Shown here one piece after another: positions 35,401 through 50,400 of a stretch of 64,000 nucleotides of DNA (its first letter is position 1; each line of letters opens with the position of its first letter). Source of the DNA: Gari tellinella (Eukaryota; Mollusca; Bivalvia; Cardiida; Psammobiidae); NCBI GenBank assembly GCA_922989275.2, contig OV277859.1, forward strand, positions 85,060,198 to 85,124,197, in the 5' to 3' direction. The translations under genes and the position numbers were made by a program. Below the pieces are notes generated by a model. It was given only the letters and a program-made list of their open reading frames with translations. It ran no database searches and had not been told where the DNA came from.

Positions 35401-38400
35401 ATGTATTGTTTGTGTTACATTTCCTGCTTGAGTCTTTCGTATTTATTTATTGGGCATGTAACAATAACCATTCATAGGGCAACACGCTATGACGTTGTTT
35501 ATTTCAAAAATATTAGAGCCGTGTCATGACAAAACCTGCCTTATTACACTGCGTCTTAGACGCGGTGGCTAGCCTTGATGTACACTGTTTGCATTGTAAT
35601 AAGGCAGGTTTTGTCATCGCATTGCTCATTTGACATGTAATGGTTTGCTTGTACAATTACGGAATGCTAATGGCAATACGTTCCGAATTCTGAATACTTG
35701 GTTTTCAAAGACCGACATAGACGGGTCGAACCAGGAGCAGAACAGAAATATATGGTCTTGAAGCTACAGTTAATATTGTACTAACAAACAGAGAAGGCAT
35801 GTACATTATACAATACAGTAATGTGCCTACTGAACGATACACTTATACAGACAGCTACAGTAAAACCTCACTATTACGATCACTAAAACGAAAGCTAGTT
35901 GATTACATTAAGGCAAGGTGACAGTAAAACAGAATTTTTTCTGTTTTACTGTCACATTGCTTTAAGCAGTCACCTGTCTTACAAAACTAATATTTAACAC
36001 AATTTAGTGGTCGTAATAGAGAGGTTTACTGTATTAGAAATTTATAATACACATATCTCCTCTTTATACATCAAAGAGAGGCCTCTTGACACACAATCGT
36101 GAATATTCAAACTCAATAAATATAACTCATTTAAGTCGAACTAATCCGTACTTCTTCAATTAAAATTTGATAACTCGTGCTCACTTCAATCGCTCTCACC
36201 TTTTTTCGAAGGTACAACGTAACTGAAACGATTAAACTGATTGCAAAAGATGCAAAGAATACAAAATATAAGCGCAAAACTTGTTCTTAAACTCAACAAT
36301 TATTATAAATCAAGGAAAGCTTTGTACCAACTGCATTGGCTTCCCATTTAGGCCAAACTGTTCAGTTGCTCAATATTCAGTTTATTTCACAGAACTATTG
36401 ACAGAAACGTAACAAGACATACATTAGGATCCTCAGATTCTGTAACAGGTTGCTACAAGGGTATTTTAACAGACGTTAATTGTTTCGAAAGGGGCAGAAT
36501 GAAAATATGAAACAATGTACGATTTAAAAAGAATCTCAAAACAGTTTTTTCTACAGAAATGTTGACTCATGGTTATGAGTACCGGTAATTGAGTAATTGA
36601 GAAAATCGTTTTCAGAAGTTTTGAAATAGATACTATGTGCATTTTGGTTGTACGTGCATATATTGTTCAGTTTTTTATTCATATCTATCAATTGTTCATA
36701 TACATCGACATTGAATATGCTATGTGTAAAAATACACGTTTGACCGAATAAAATAGTTTCAGATTCAGTTTATTTACTTGAAGACACGCCATCCGTTTGT
36801 CATGTCGATCAACACGTCTCCTATTCGTTCCGTGTTGGTATAATGATGGCGCTTAGGCATTGTAGCTTTGGTGAAAACATTCATCCTTGGGTGTTTGCAG
36901 GTCAGATTTCTAACCAGGGTGTCAATGTCGACAGCTGTAAAAATGTTAAAACATGTACAATGCTCCCTCCCTACAACGGCCCTCCCAAAAACGACCCCTC
37001 CTTAGAACGACACTTGCCGCAGTTCCCTAAACAGGACAATTATGTCTAACGATTTTACAGCTGTAATATTGTCTGCTTAAAGTTGTCGTCTCCTGCTTTT
37101 CTTAAAGTTACATATTGGACATTTTGACAGAAAAATAACTGAATGAGGAGTGACAAACAGCTTGAATCCAGATCAGACGCCGCGTTACGCGGCGTCTGAT
37201 CTGGATTCAAGCTGTTTGCAAATTCAAGCCAATTTAACCTTCCTATAACGACTCCCTCCGAACAACGCACACACTTTTTGTCTCCCATTTGGTGTTTCTT
37301 ACCGAGCCCATCATGTTTTGATTTGCAAACAGTCTGGACACTCTTTAATCACATTGCTAACTTGCTAATGTAAGAGATAAAAGTATACCACATGTTTAAG
37401 CATGCTAAATAATGATCATTATTGCAAACAGTTTGGAACTAGATCAGACGTTGATTAACTCGTGATTTAAGCTGTATGACACTCTGAGTATAAGACAACA
37501 AATGTTGCAGACGCCAGCGGTCCGTCTAAAGACCCAAAACCTCTCCAGACCTCTCCAAACCTCCCCAAACCATTTTTAAAACAAATTTTCCATATTCTAG
37601 CAGATGGTAGCTTAAAGCAGGCTGAACCTAAAGCAAAATGCGCCTTAATGCGCATTATGCTCTACTTTCAGCCTGCTTTAAGTCGATACATGTCTTCAAA
37701 ACCAGGAACAGGCTATTGGATAATGGTTTAATATCTAAAAGTTACTGTATATATATGTCTAAAGTTGTGTACGCGTTGCTCCCCTTGAAAATAAAACATC
37801 GTCGATTTAATGGTAATTGAAATTTTTTTCATTAATATTACTTTAATTCGCCATTAATAAGCTTTATTTGGTAAGATATAAAGGATTAAAATACTTTGAG
37901 TTTTTTAAGTAGTTTAGGCAGTTTTGGAGAGGTTTGGGAGTGGTTTAGGGAGGTTTTGGGTCTATAGACGAACCCGGCGCCAGTATTACATTCAAACAGT
38001 TAAATCTTCATAACTATAAAGTACCATGAAATAAAACTGTTATTATTATCAAATCCATTCTTTGGTATAAGAGCAATGTAATCAACCATTTAACTCTCAT
38101 ACTGCAAAATGCGCCACCAATACATTCATGAAAACAGTTAGGAATAAAACTAGATCTCACGCAACTAGGCTTCTGTTCAGAAATCAAGATGATTGGCATG
38201 TTTATGAAGGTTTGTTCCATTAAAAAGGTTATGATATAAACTTTGATGTTCTGACAAATGTCACGTTTGAACCAGACAGTTCGGGTGGAGATAACAAGCT
38301 ACATACCATAATTTCGTACGTTGACAACTCCTGATTCTTCTAGGTAAAGTTGTGGAAACAAGTTAGCATAAGAGCCATAGAACATTTGCATGTCAGCCAC

Positions 38401-41400
38401 GGCGGTGCTATAGTTCTGTACAAGCACTGTCTGATCACAGCTCTGAGGTGTCATTCCTAGAGGAAAAATCTACATATGATAAAACTCTATCAATTTACAA
38501 TAAAACCCCTCTATAACGACCACTAAAATAAAGCAAATTGATTGTATGGAAGATAGGTGACAGCTTAAGTCAGCTGACTGAACTTTCTGTTATTAATATT
38601 CACCTTGCTTTAAGCAGTGACCTGTCTCAAACATACAATAATCAACCTAAATTTAACGTTGTTATAAAATTATTCTACTGTATATGACCACTTAACCATT
38701 GGGTTAGATACATAGATACATTATTATTTCTTCGTTATGTTCAAAGTTCTGAGTAAGGGGAGATCCTTTGAAAGCATAGAAAACAAAGCAAATACTGACA
38801 ATTGCAGACTCGGTTTAATTGAGTCTGTTCATAAGCAATACATAAATTATGCAACTGTGCTCACGCCCCCTAGCACCAGCTTAAGCGGAATTCAACTTTC
38901 AACTGTAAATGCGCTGAAATCAATTATTCCAAAGGACCAGAAAGTATAACAACACTGAGAATGAACCCTTTACCCAATAACCCGTTTATATAGGTGATCA
39001 CTTAAAGCAGGTTGAAAATAAAGCAGAATGTGCCTTAAGGCACATTCTGCTTTACTTTCAGCCTGCTTTTAACTACCATCTGCTAGGCTATATAAAATAT
39101 TTGTTATGATAATTGTTCATGAGGGTATAAACTGGAACTATTTTCTTCAGCGGAGGAATAAATTAGATACGCTAAAAGTCGCTTCTATGGGGGAAAGGGT
39201 TAACTAAGGTAAAAGTTCAAAGCAAGATGAAAGTAAAGCAGAGAGCCACTCAGTCATATTCTTGTCAGGTTGTTGAACTATATTTTCAAAAGAGGCCCTG
39301 TTAACTCCTTCACTGCCGTGACGTCATCACTTTTCAACAATTGTCGTCTGCTTTTACTTCTCAAATTTAATTTTTAGGTATTTTGAATTAACAAATATTG
39401 AAATGAGTGTCAAACAGTCAGGATCTAAACTGTTTGTAAATAACCATCTTTCTCGGGGTAAGGCAGTGAAGGGGTTAATTCCACAATTCATAAAGTAAAT
39501 ACTTCAGAATATAAACATATTACAGTTTTGGTTTAATGAAAAACTCATGCTCAAATTTGTTTCTCTTGACTGACCATTTCCTATATGAAATAGCCAATCA
39601 GATCGAGTGCATTTATTTAAGTAAAAACAATAACCATCTTATTGAATCTAACGATGTTTATCCGGACCTTTTCTGCCGCCTTTCATCTCGTGTGTCTACG
39701 TAAACCGTAACCATAACCGCCGCATTGAATCATTTGGGTCTATTAGAACTCTAACATTAATCATCGTCTTGATTCAATTGTGTTTATCTAAAACCCTAAC
39801 CCTACTATCGTCTTTAATATATTGTGTCTATTAAAACCTAATCATCACCAACCATCTGTTTGTCTTTTAATACACTAACCATCGTCTTGAATCTGTTGTG
39901 TCTATTCAGACCCTATCCACCTCCTCGCATCTGCTGTGTCTTTTTGATTATGTAATCTCTGTTAAAACCCTAACCTAACAATTGCCTTGATTTTGTTATG
40001 TCTATTAAGACCATAACCTTTACTATAGCCTCTAATATATTATGTCGATTAAAACCATAGCCATTGCCTCGGTGTGTTGATTCTATCAAACCCTAATTTA
40101 TTATAACCATCATCTTGAACAAATTGTGTCTATCAAAACCCTAACACTAAAAGCCTTTAACCTTTATTCAGTGTCTCTTTAAACCATAACCCTGGCGCTC
40201 TTTTTGAAAAAAAACTGTGCCTTAATCCCTATCCACCACTCTGCATTCGCTGTGGCTATTTAAATTTTAATTCTAACAATAGTCATGAATCATCTAAGCC
40301 CTAACCCTTACCCAAAATAAAACCCTATTGTCTGTTAAAAACCTAACCTTTACCGCCTCCCTCAATCTATTGTCTATCAAATAAACCCTAATCGTCGCAT
40401 TGAATCTTTTGTCTATTAAAACCTTTGAAGCAGACTCTTACCGTCCCCCTCGACTAAACCCCTAACCGTATTAGTCGCATAGAATATAGTGTTTATCAAA
40501 ATCCTTACACTAAGCGTCAACTTGAATCTAAAGTCTAAAAATAAATATAAACCCTTACCGTCGCCTTCAATCTTATTTAAATCAAAAACCCTTACCCTAA
40601 CCTTCGCATTGTATCTATTGTCCATCAAACCCTTACTCTAACCGTCGCCTTGAATCAATTGTTTATTAAATACCTAACCCTGACAGTTGCTTTGATTTTA
40701 TCGTCAATTAAAAACGCTAATCGTATCAAAGCTTTGAATCTATTGTCTACCAAAACCCTAACCCTAAACGTCGCCCAATATCCATTGTCTAATAAATCCC
40801 TAGCCCTAACCGTCGCCCAGTATCATTGTCTATTAAAACCCTAACCCTAACCGTCGCCCACTAACTATTGACTATTAAAACCCTTACCCTAATTGTCGCC
40901 CAATATCTATTGTCTATCAAAACCCTAACCCTAACCGTCGCCCAGTATTTATTGTCTATTCAAACCCTAACCCTAACCCTAACCGTCGCACAATATCTAT
41001 TGTCTATCAACACCCTAACCCTAACCGTCGCACAATATCTTTTATCTATCACAATCCTAACCCTAACCGTCGCCCAAAACTATTGTCTAATGAATCCCTA
41101 ACCCTTACCGTCGCCCAATATCTATTGTCTATTAAAACCACAACCCTTACCGTCGCACTATATTTATTATCTATCAAAATCCCACATCCTAACTGTCGCC
41201 CAATACCTATTGTTTATTAAATCCCTAACCCCTTACCGTCGCCCACTATCTATTATCTATTAAAACCCTAACCCTAACTGTCACCCAATATCTTTTGTCT
41301 TTCAAAACCCTTACTTTTACCGTCGCCCAATATATTGTTTATCAAAACCCTTACCCTTACCGTCGCCAAATTTCTATTGTTTATCAAAACCCTAACTCTT

Positions 41401-44400
41401 ACCGTCGACCACTATATGTTGTCTATTAAAACCGTAAACCTACCGGCGCCCACTATACATTGTCTATCAAAATCACTAACCCTAACCGTCGACCAAAACT
41501 ATTGTCTAATAAATCCCTTACCCTAACCGTCGCCCAATATGTATTGTCTATTAAAACCCTAACCCTAACTGTCGACCACTATCTATTATCTATTAAAACC
41601 ATAACACTAACTGTCACCCAATATCTTTTGTCTATCAAAACCCTTACTTTAACCGTCGCCTAATATATATTGTCTATCAAAACCCTTACCCTAACCGTCG
41701 CCCAATTTCTATTGTTTATCAAAACCCTAACCCTTACCGTCGACCACTATCAATTGTCTATTAAAACCGTAAACCTACCGGCGCCCACTATCCATTGTCT
41801 ATCAAAATCACTAACCCTAACCGTCGACAAAAACTATTGTCTAATAAATCCGTTACCCTAACCGTCGCCCAATATGTATTGTCTATTAAAACCCTAACCC
41901 TAACTGTCGCCCACTATCTATTATCTATTAAAACCATAACACTAACTGTCACCCAATATCTTTTGTCTATCAAAACCCTTACTTTAACCGTCGCCTAATA
42001 TATATTGTCTATCAAAACCCTTACCCTAACCGTCGCCCAATTTCTATTTTTTATCAAAACCCTAACCCTTACCGTCGACCACTATCTATTGTCTATTAAA
42101 ACCGTACACCTATCGGCTCCAACTATCCATTGTCTATCAAAATCCCTAACCCTAACCGTCGCCCAAAACTTTTGTCTAATGAATCCCTAACCCTAACCGT
42201 CGCCCATTATCTATTATCTATCAAAATCCCTAACCTTAACCGTCGCCCAATATCTATTGTCTATTAAGAACTAAACCTTAACCGTCGCTCTATATTTATT
42301 ATCTATCAAAATCCCAAACCCTAACCGTCGCCCAATATCTATTGTTTATCAAGACCCTAACCCTAACAGTCGCACAATATTTATTGTCTATTAAAACCCT
42401 TACCCTAACCGTCGCCCACTTTTTATTGTCTATTAAAACCCTAACCCTAACTGTCGCCCAATACATATTGTCTATCAAAACCCTTACCCCACCGTCGCCC
42501 AATATCTATTGTTTATCAGAACCCTAACCGTCGCCCAGTATTTATTGCCTATTAAAACCCTAACCCTAACCGTCGCCCAGTTTTTATTGTCTATTAAAAC
42601 CCTAACCCTTGCCCACTATTTATTGTCTATCAAAACCCTAACCCTAACTTTCTCCCAATATCTATTGTCTATCAAAACCCTTACCCTAACCGTCGCACAA
42701 TATCTATTGTTTATCAAAACCATTACTTTAACCGTCGCCTAATATATATTGCCTATCAAAACGCTAACCCTAACCGTTGCCCAATATCTATTGTTTATCA
42801 AAAAGCCTAACCTTACCCGTCGCCCAGTATTTATTGTCAATTAAAACCCTAACCCTAACCGTCGCCCACTATCATTGTCTATTAAAACCCTTACCCTAAC
42901 CGTCGCCCAATATCTATTGTCTATCAAAACCCTAACGCTAACCATCGCCCAGTATTTATTGTCTATTAAAACCTTAACCCTAACCGTCGCACAATATCTA
43001 TTGTCTAATGAATACCTAACCCTAACCGTCGCCCCATATCTATTTCTATCAAAATCCCTTACCCTAACCGTCGCCCAATATTTATTGTCTATTAAAACCC
43101 TAATCATAACCGTCGCCCTATATTTATTATCTATCAAAATCCCAAACCTAACCGTCGCCCGATATCTATTGACTATTAAAACCCTTACCCTAATTGTCGC
43201 CCAATATCTATTGTCTATCAAAACCCTAACCCTAACCGTCGCCCAGTATTTATTGTCTAAAACCCTAACCCTAACCGTCGCCAACCATCTATTGTTTATC
43301 AACACCCTAACCCTAACCGTCGCCCAATATCTTTTATCTATCTAAATCCTAACCCTAACCGTCGCCCAAAACTATTGTCTAATGAATCCCTATCCCTTAC
43401 CTTCGCCCAATATCTATTGTCTATTAAAACCACAACCCTTACCGTCGCCCTATATTTATTATCTATCAAAATCCCAAACCCTAACCGTCGCCCAATACCT
43501 ATTGTTTATTAAATCCCTTACCCCTTACCGTCGCCCACTATCTATTATCTATTAAAACCCTAATCCTAACTGTCACCCAATATCTTTTGTCTATCAAATA
43601 AATACGAAAGAAGACTCAAGCAGGAAACGCAACACAAACAATACACCCACCTCTAAAGCAGAACACACACACACAGCCATACCATAACACACACACACAC
43701 ACACGCAATCCCACACACCAAACAGAAAACAATACGCACTTATATGACAAACATAAAGCAAAGTGAACATAGGAGCCCGCCTTGGTACGGTCAGCAGCAA
43801 TCAATAATTAATTATAAATTAACCATTAACAACCACTGGGGGGTTAAACCTGGGTTTAGGGGCGCCCAACCTCACACTTATCTCCTATATTCACCTATAA
43901 AGACGAACAGTGTCCATAAAATATAAACCCTGTTCCACAACCTTACAATCAAAAAGACCGCCAACACAGTAAGTAAATACATGTAAAACATCTAACAAAA
44001 TTCTATGACAAGATTATTAGTAACACGGGAAAGAATTAAACATTCCAGCCCGTATTAAAAATAACCCACTATGGCAACGGTCAAATTGTACTCAAGCGAC
44101 TAGTCTGTAGTCACGAGTAACTGTAAGACATGGAAGGGTTCAGGGTACGACAGAGAGGGAGAGAAAAATCAAAGCACGAAAAACCCTTACTTTAACCGTC
44201 GCCCAATATATATTGTCTATCAAAACCTTTACCCTAACCGTCGTCCATTTTCTATTGTTTATCAAAACCCTAACCCTTACCGTCGACCACTATATGTTGT
44301 CTATTAAAACCGTAAACCTACCAGCGCCCACTATACATTGTCTATCGAAATCCCTAACCCTAACCGTCGACCAAAACTATTGTCTAATAAATCCCTTACC

Positions 44401-47400
44401 CTAACGGTCGCCCAATATTTATTGTCTATTAAAACCCTAACCCTAACTGTCGCCCACTATCTATTGTCTATTAAAACCCTAACCCTAACTGACACCCACT
44501 ATCTTTTGTCTATCAAAACCCTTACTTTAACCGTCGCCCAATATATATTGTCTATCAAAACCCTTACCCTAACCGTCGCCCATTTTATATTGTTTATCAA
44601 AACCCTTACCGTCGACCACTATCTATTGTCTATCAAAACCGTAAACCTACCGGCTCCAACTATCCATTGTCTATCAAAATCCCTAACCCTAACCGTCGCC
44701 CAAAACTATTGTCTAATGAATCCCTAACCCTAACCGTCGCCCATTATCTATTATCTATCAAAATCCCTAACCTAACCGTCGCCCAATATCTATTGTCTAT
44801 TAAAAACTTAACCCGAACCGTCGCTCTATATTTATTATCTATCAAAATCCCAAACCCTAACCGTCGCCCAATATCTATTGTTTATCAAGACCCTAACCCT
44901 AACCGTCGCCCAGTATTTATTGTCTATTAAAACCCTTACCCTAACCGTCGCCCACTTGTTATTGTCTATTAAAACCCTAACCCTAACTGTCGCCAAATAT
45001 ATATAGTCTATCAAAACCCTTACCCCACCGTCGCCCAATATCTATTGTTTATCAGAACCCTAACCCTAACCGTCGCCCAGTATTTATTGTCTATTAAAAC
45101 CCTAACCCTAACCGTCGCCCAGTATTTATTGTCTATTAAAACCCTAACCCTAACCGTCGCCCACTATTTATTGTCTAATAAAACCCTAACTCTAACTGTC
45201 GCCCAATACCTATTGTCTATCAAACCCCTTACCCTAACCGTCGCCCAATATATATTGTCTATCAAAACCCTTACTTCAACCGTCGCCTAATATATATATT
45301 TTTATTGTCTATCAAAACCCTAACCCTAACCGTTGCCCAATATCTATTGTTTATCAAAACCCTAACTCTAACCGTCGCCCAGTATTTATTGTCTATTAAA
45401 ACCCTAACCCTAACCGTCGCCCACTATCATTGTCTATTAAAACCCTAACCCTAACCGTCGCCCAGTATTTATTGTCTATTAAAACCCTAACCCTAACCAT
45501 CGCCCACTATCATTGTCTATTAAAACCCTAACCCTAACCGTCGCCCACTATCTATTGTCTATTAAAACCCTTACCCTAACCGTCGCCCACCATCTATTGT
45601 CTATCAAACCCCTAACGCTAACCGTCGCCCAGTATTTATTGTCTATTAAAACCCTAACCCTAACCGTCGCACAATATCTATTGTCTATCAACTACCTAAC
45701 CCTAACCGTCGCACAATATCTTTTATCTATCAAAATCCTAACCGTCTCCCAAAACTATTGTCTAATGAATCCCTAAACCTAACCGTCGCCCAATATCTAT
45801 TTTCTATCAAAATCCGTAACCCTAACCGTCGCCCAATATCAATTGTCTATTAAAACCCTAATCATAACCGTCGCCCTATATTTATTATCTATCAAAATCC
45901 CAAACCCTAAACGTCGCCCAATATATATTGTTTATTAAATCCCTAACATTTACCGTCGCCCACTATCTGTTGTCTATTAAAACCCTAGCCCTAACGGTCA
46001 CCCAATATATACTGTCTATCAAAACCCTTACCCTAACCGTCGCCCAATATCTATTGTTTATCAAAACCCTAACCCTTACTGTCGACCACTATCTATTGTC
46101 TATTAAAACTGTAAACCTACCGGCGCCCACTAGCCATTGTCTATCAAAATCCCTAACCCTAATCGTCGCCCCAGTCTATTGCCTAATGAATCCCTATCCC
46201 TAACCATCGCCCAATATCTATTATCTATCAAAATCCCTAACTCAACCGTCGCCCAATAGCTATTGTCTATTAAAACCCTAACCCTAACCGTCGCCCAATA
46301 TCCATTGTCTATCAAAATCCCTAACCCTGACCGTCGCCCAGTATTTATTGTCTATTAAAACCCTAATCCTAACCGTCGCCCAATATATATTGTCTATCAA
46401 ATCCCTAACTCTAACCGTCGCCCAGTATCTATTATCTATCAAAATTCCTAACCGTCGCCCAATATCTATTGCCTATTAAACCCGAACCCTAACCGTCGCC
46501 CAACATCTATTGTCTAATAAAACCCTAATCTAACCGTCGCCCAATATCTATTATCTATCAAAATCCCTAACCCTTACCGTCGCCCAATATCTATTGTTTA
46601 TTTAAACCTTAAACCTAACCGTCACCCAATATCTCTTGTCTAATAAATCCCTTCCCCTGTAAAAAACATAATATAGTCAATGCACAGGTAAAGAATAGTG
46701 CTCAGTGTTAAAGACACACTTGATTCAAGGCGACGGTTAGGGTTTAATAGATAAAATTGATTTAAGATGAAGTCAATGTTTACATTTGAATAGAAAAAGT
46801 AGATTCAATGCAATGGTTATGATTATGAAATTATCAGGCACAATTTATTCAGGAGTTGGTTAGGGTTAGGGCTTTAATAGAAACAGTGGATTCAATGCAA
46901 TTGTTAGAGTTAGGATTTTGATAGACACAATTGATTCAAGACGCAGGTTATGGTCAGCGTTTAAATAAGCACACCAGATTCAAGGCGATACGTTTTGCTG
47001 ATAAAATTGAATAGTTTTGGTTATGCATTCTATTTGGAAACTCACGAAGCTGGCAATTAAAACTTCATTCTTTCTGCTCATGATTAACAGTTCCTATATG
47101 AAATATCCAATGAAATCGAATGCATTTATGTAATTGGTTAGGGTTAAAGTTCTTATAGACACAACAGATCTAAGGCATTGTTAATATAGGGGTTCTAAAA
47201 AACAAAACTGATTCCAGACGATGGACAGGGCTAAGTTACCGGTATTAATAGACACGTTAAATTCAATGCGATGGTAATGGTTAGGGTTTTGATAGACCCA
47301 TTAGAGTCAAGACGACAGTTAGGGTTTAATGGCGATGCTCAGGTTTAGTGTTGGAAAAGACACAATATATTAAAGGCGACGGTTGGGGTAAGGGTTTTTA

Positions 47401-50400
47401 ATAGACATAGTTGATTAAAGATGATGGATAAGATGACATATTTAATAGACACAATAGATTCAATGCGATGGTTATGATTAGTAGACACAGCTGATTCAAG
47501 AAGATGGTAAGAGTTAAGGTTTTAATAGACACAATAGATTCAAGGCAATGGTAAGGGTTAGGCTTTGATTTATTGATTTGGATTTTACGGCACTAAGACA
47601 TAATACTGATCGTACAGCACCGATGTGTTAGAATGTAGTTAAAGCATGTGTCCATTTTTGGTGGAGTCTTACCACTCTGCCAGTTAGGGCAGTTGGTGTA
47701 TTCTATCCTCCACCATACAGTGGCAAATATATACGTGAATAAAATACAAGGCAGAGTTTAAATGATATAAGGTAAATGTTCATTTATACTAAAATGTGGT
47801 TGTATAGTAGGGCCAGCTATTACACCTTAATCGATGTACAGTATTCAAATGGTTTAACCCAATTCCCCTATAGGAGCGCCTTTTAGCGCATTCAGTTTAT
47901 TCCTCCGCTGAAGAAAATAGTTCCAATTTATACAGTCATGAATATATATCATTAGAAATATTTTCTTTATTTTAGCAGATAGTAGCTTAAAGCAGACTGA
48001 AAGTAAAGCAGAATGCGTCAAATGGCGCATTCTGCTTTACTTTCAAACTGCTTTAAGTAGTTGCCTATTTTCCAAACTAGAAACAGGCTATGGGGGAAAG
48101 GGTTAAGTATTGTAAAACAAGCATGCATCATCAATTCTTCGTCTTGAGAAGTGCATACCTACCGTGATCTGATGTTACAATGATGTTTACACAGTGGTCC
48201 AGTTTGTGCTGCAGTAGACCGTCCATGAGTTGTCCAACTACAGCATCCATAGTCCCCAGCATATCATTTACCTGGAAAAACAACACAATATCAACATCAA
48301 GATTATGAATTCATTTGTGTAAACTGGTTCAATTTGGCTATTTTGTCAAATTATTAACTTAATTCTGCATGAAGAGACTACTCAAAAAGAAAATAGTTTC
48401 ACATTAGTTTTGCCTAGCACTGAAAAGCAACCCTGATATCTATGCTGATTAAACAAGTGATCGCTGATCACATGTAAGCTGTATTATGACCTTTCTGCTG
48501 TACTATCAGCCTGTTTCATGCAACCAGCTGTCAGGATATAGGTGAAGTGTTCAATGACCCATTTATCCGAACACGGTAGAGGTCTATAAATGCATTGCTA
48601 CAGTATGAAGAAAAGGCTACTGTCTTTGAATCCTGCTTTAACCTTTTACATCACTACATACACTTTAACTACCTCTGGGCTGTCAGGTCCCGTCGAATGA
48701 CCTTGAGAGTCAGGCTGGCTAAAGTACAGTGTTATCATCTCCGGCCTTTCTTCGTCTGGTAGTAGAAGCCACTCAAATGTTTGGTTTACACGATCCTCGT
48801 TAGTAACTGACCTGCAAACAGCAGAAACAATCAAACTTAGCGTTCAAGCACGTTAACTCTGTGAACGCAAGGTATATTGGTGCCATGTAACAATTGCCGT
48901 CTGCTACTGTTCTTAATTAAATCAGAATTATTTAAAATTGTTGTTTTTTTTAAAAAAAAAACCCAGATCTGAGGTTAAACAGTTCAGATTCAGACGAGAC
49001 GCCGTGTAAAGTATCGCCTCGTTGGATCCTCTCTGCTTGCTCAGGTAATCACGGCTAACGTGCAGAGTTAACCAATATATTGTACCTACAGCGCTCCCTC
49101 TCTACACCGACACCCAACGGGAGACAAAGATTGTGTACGTTGTTCGGAGGGAGTCGTTATAGTGAGGGAAAATGGCTTACATTTGCAAACAGCTTGAATC
49201 CAGATCAGACGCTGCGTAACGCGGCGTCTGATCTGGATTCAAGCTGTTTGTCACTCGTCATTATTTTATTTTCTGTTAAAATGTCTATTAGATCTATGTC
49301 ACTTTGAGAAAAAACGCAGACAACAATTTTAAGCCGACGATATGGCAGCCGTGAAATGTCTTGTTTGGGGAACAGCGGCAAGGGCCGTTGTAAATAGGGA
49401 GTCGTTGTTGGGAGGGCCGTTGTAGAGAGGGAACACTGTAACAAGCCTTTGCAAACCGTTCAAATACATAGCAGATGTCGAGTTACTCTGATCAAAACTC
49501 TTGGACACGTGTGTGGGTGTTTCTTCCATAAAAAGGCAGTATAGATCTAGTATAAAGTTTGCAACACACTCTTGCAGCAATTATTTATCATCTTACAGAA
49601 CTCTTGGGGTAAATATCGTAGCATCCTAATAGAGACCTGGCTAACAAATGTAAACAACTTGATTCCAGATCAGACGCTGCGTTAGGAGACGTAAAATATG
49701 GATGCAAACTGTTTTGACAATCATATTAAAAAAAAATTCATTTAAAAAGCAAAAATATATATATTGAGGGTTTTTCGTCTTGAAGCGGCCGACAATCCAG
49801 CATGCTACGGGTTTTCATAAGATCCAGATAGTTTAGAGTCTGTATTTAAGCTGTTACTTAGCTCTATATCAATTGCTTAAAATATTACAGAAGTTGTTGG
49901 TTAATAATGAAATACTTTGAATAGCACGGTTAACTGATGGTTCTGGTAAGATTATGTGAGTTAATACAGATACATAACTGTATGATGTATGTATACACGA
50001 TGCACTTTGTTATTCGGGTATATAGCTACACTTTAAATTGTATAAATACATTGTGACCAGATGAATGTGGTAAATGATGATGCTGGTTGTTACAATTTGA
50101 AATAGTATTGGTGTTGTAACTAGACGAATGTGGTGATTGATAATACCGGTTGCTACAATTTGCAACAACTTTGAATCTGTATCACGATAAATATGGGGAT
50201 TGATGATACAGCCTATTACAATTTGAAACAGTACTGTATGCTTGTACTAGATGAGTGTGGTGCTAGATGTTCACAGTTACATTTTGAAAATGAATCTAGA
50301 TGACTGTTGTGTTAGTAATACTTTGAATCAGATATCAGCAGGGATCTGTAACTATATACGAGTATATGTATGAATGTTGTATTTGTCGAAGGAAGTAATA

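Larger units (their letters stand above)
40640..46660. repeat. 42-bp satellite array, each unit with two CCCTAA telomere-like repeats
   Basis: The unit is AAAACCCTAACCCTAACC, GTCGCCCAATATCTATTG, TCTATC, 42 bp, in about 130 copies interrupted only by a 580-bp retroelement tail at 43599-44178. One frame reads [14 protein letters not shown] per unit. (TTAGGG)n is the animal telomere sequence, but here it alternates with a 30-bp non-telomeric spacer. Located in ENPP intron 9. Confidence 0.95.

Noticed and set aside
42841..43345. ORFs up to 156 aa on both strands in the satellite
   Set aside because: They are 14-residue periodic translations ([14 protein letters not shown]) of the 42-bp unit. A unit length divisible by three keeps the frame open, and many neighbouring units break it.
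40640..46660. CRISPR-like array
   Set aside because: Repeats and spacers both recur, the genome is clearly eukaryotic, and there are no cas genes.
48646..48834. Small stand-alone phosphodiesterase ORF
   Set aside because: It is ENPP exon 8 with flanking intron bases.
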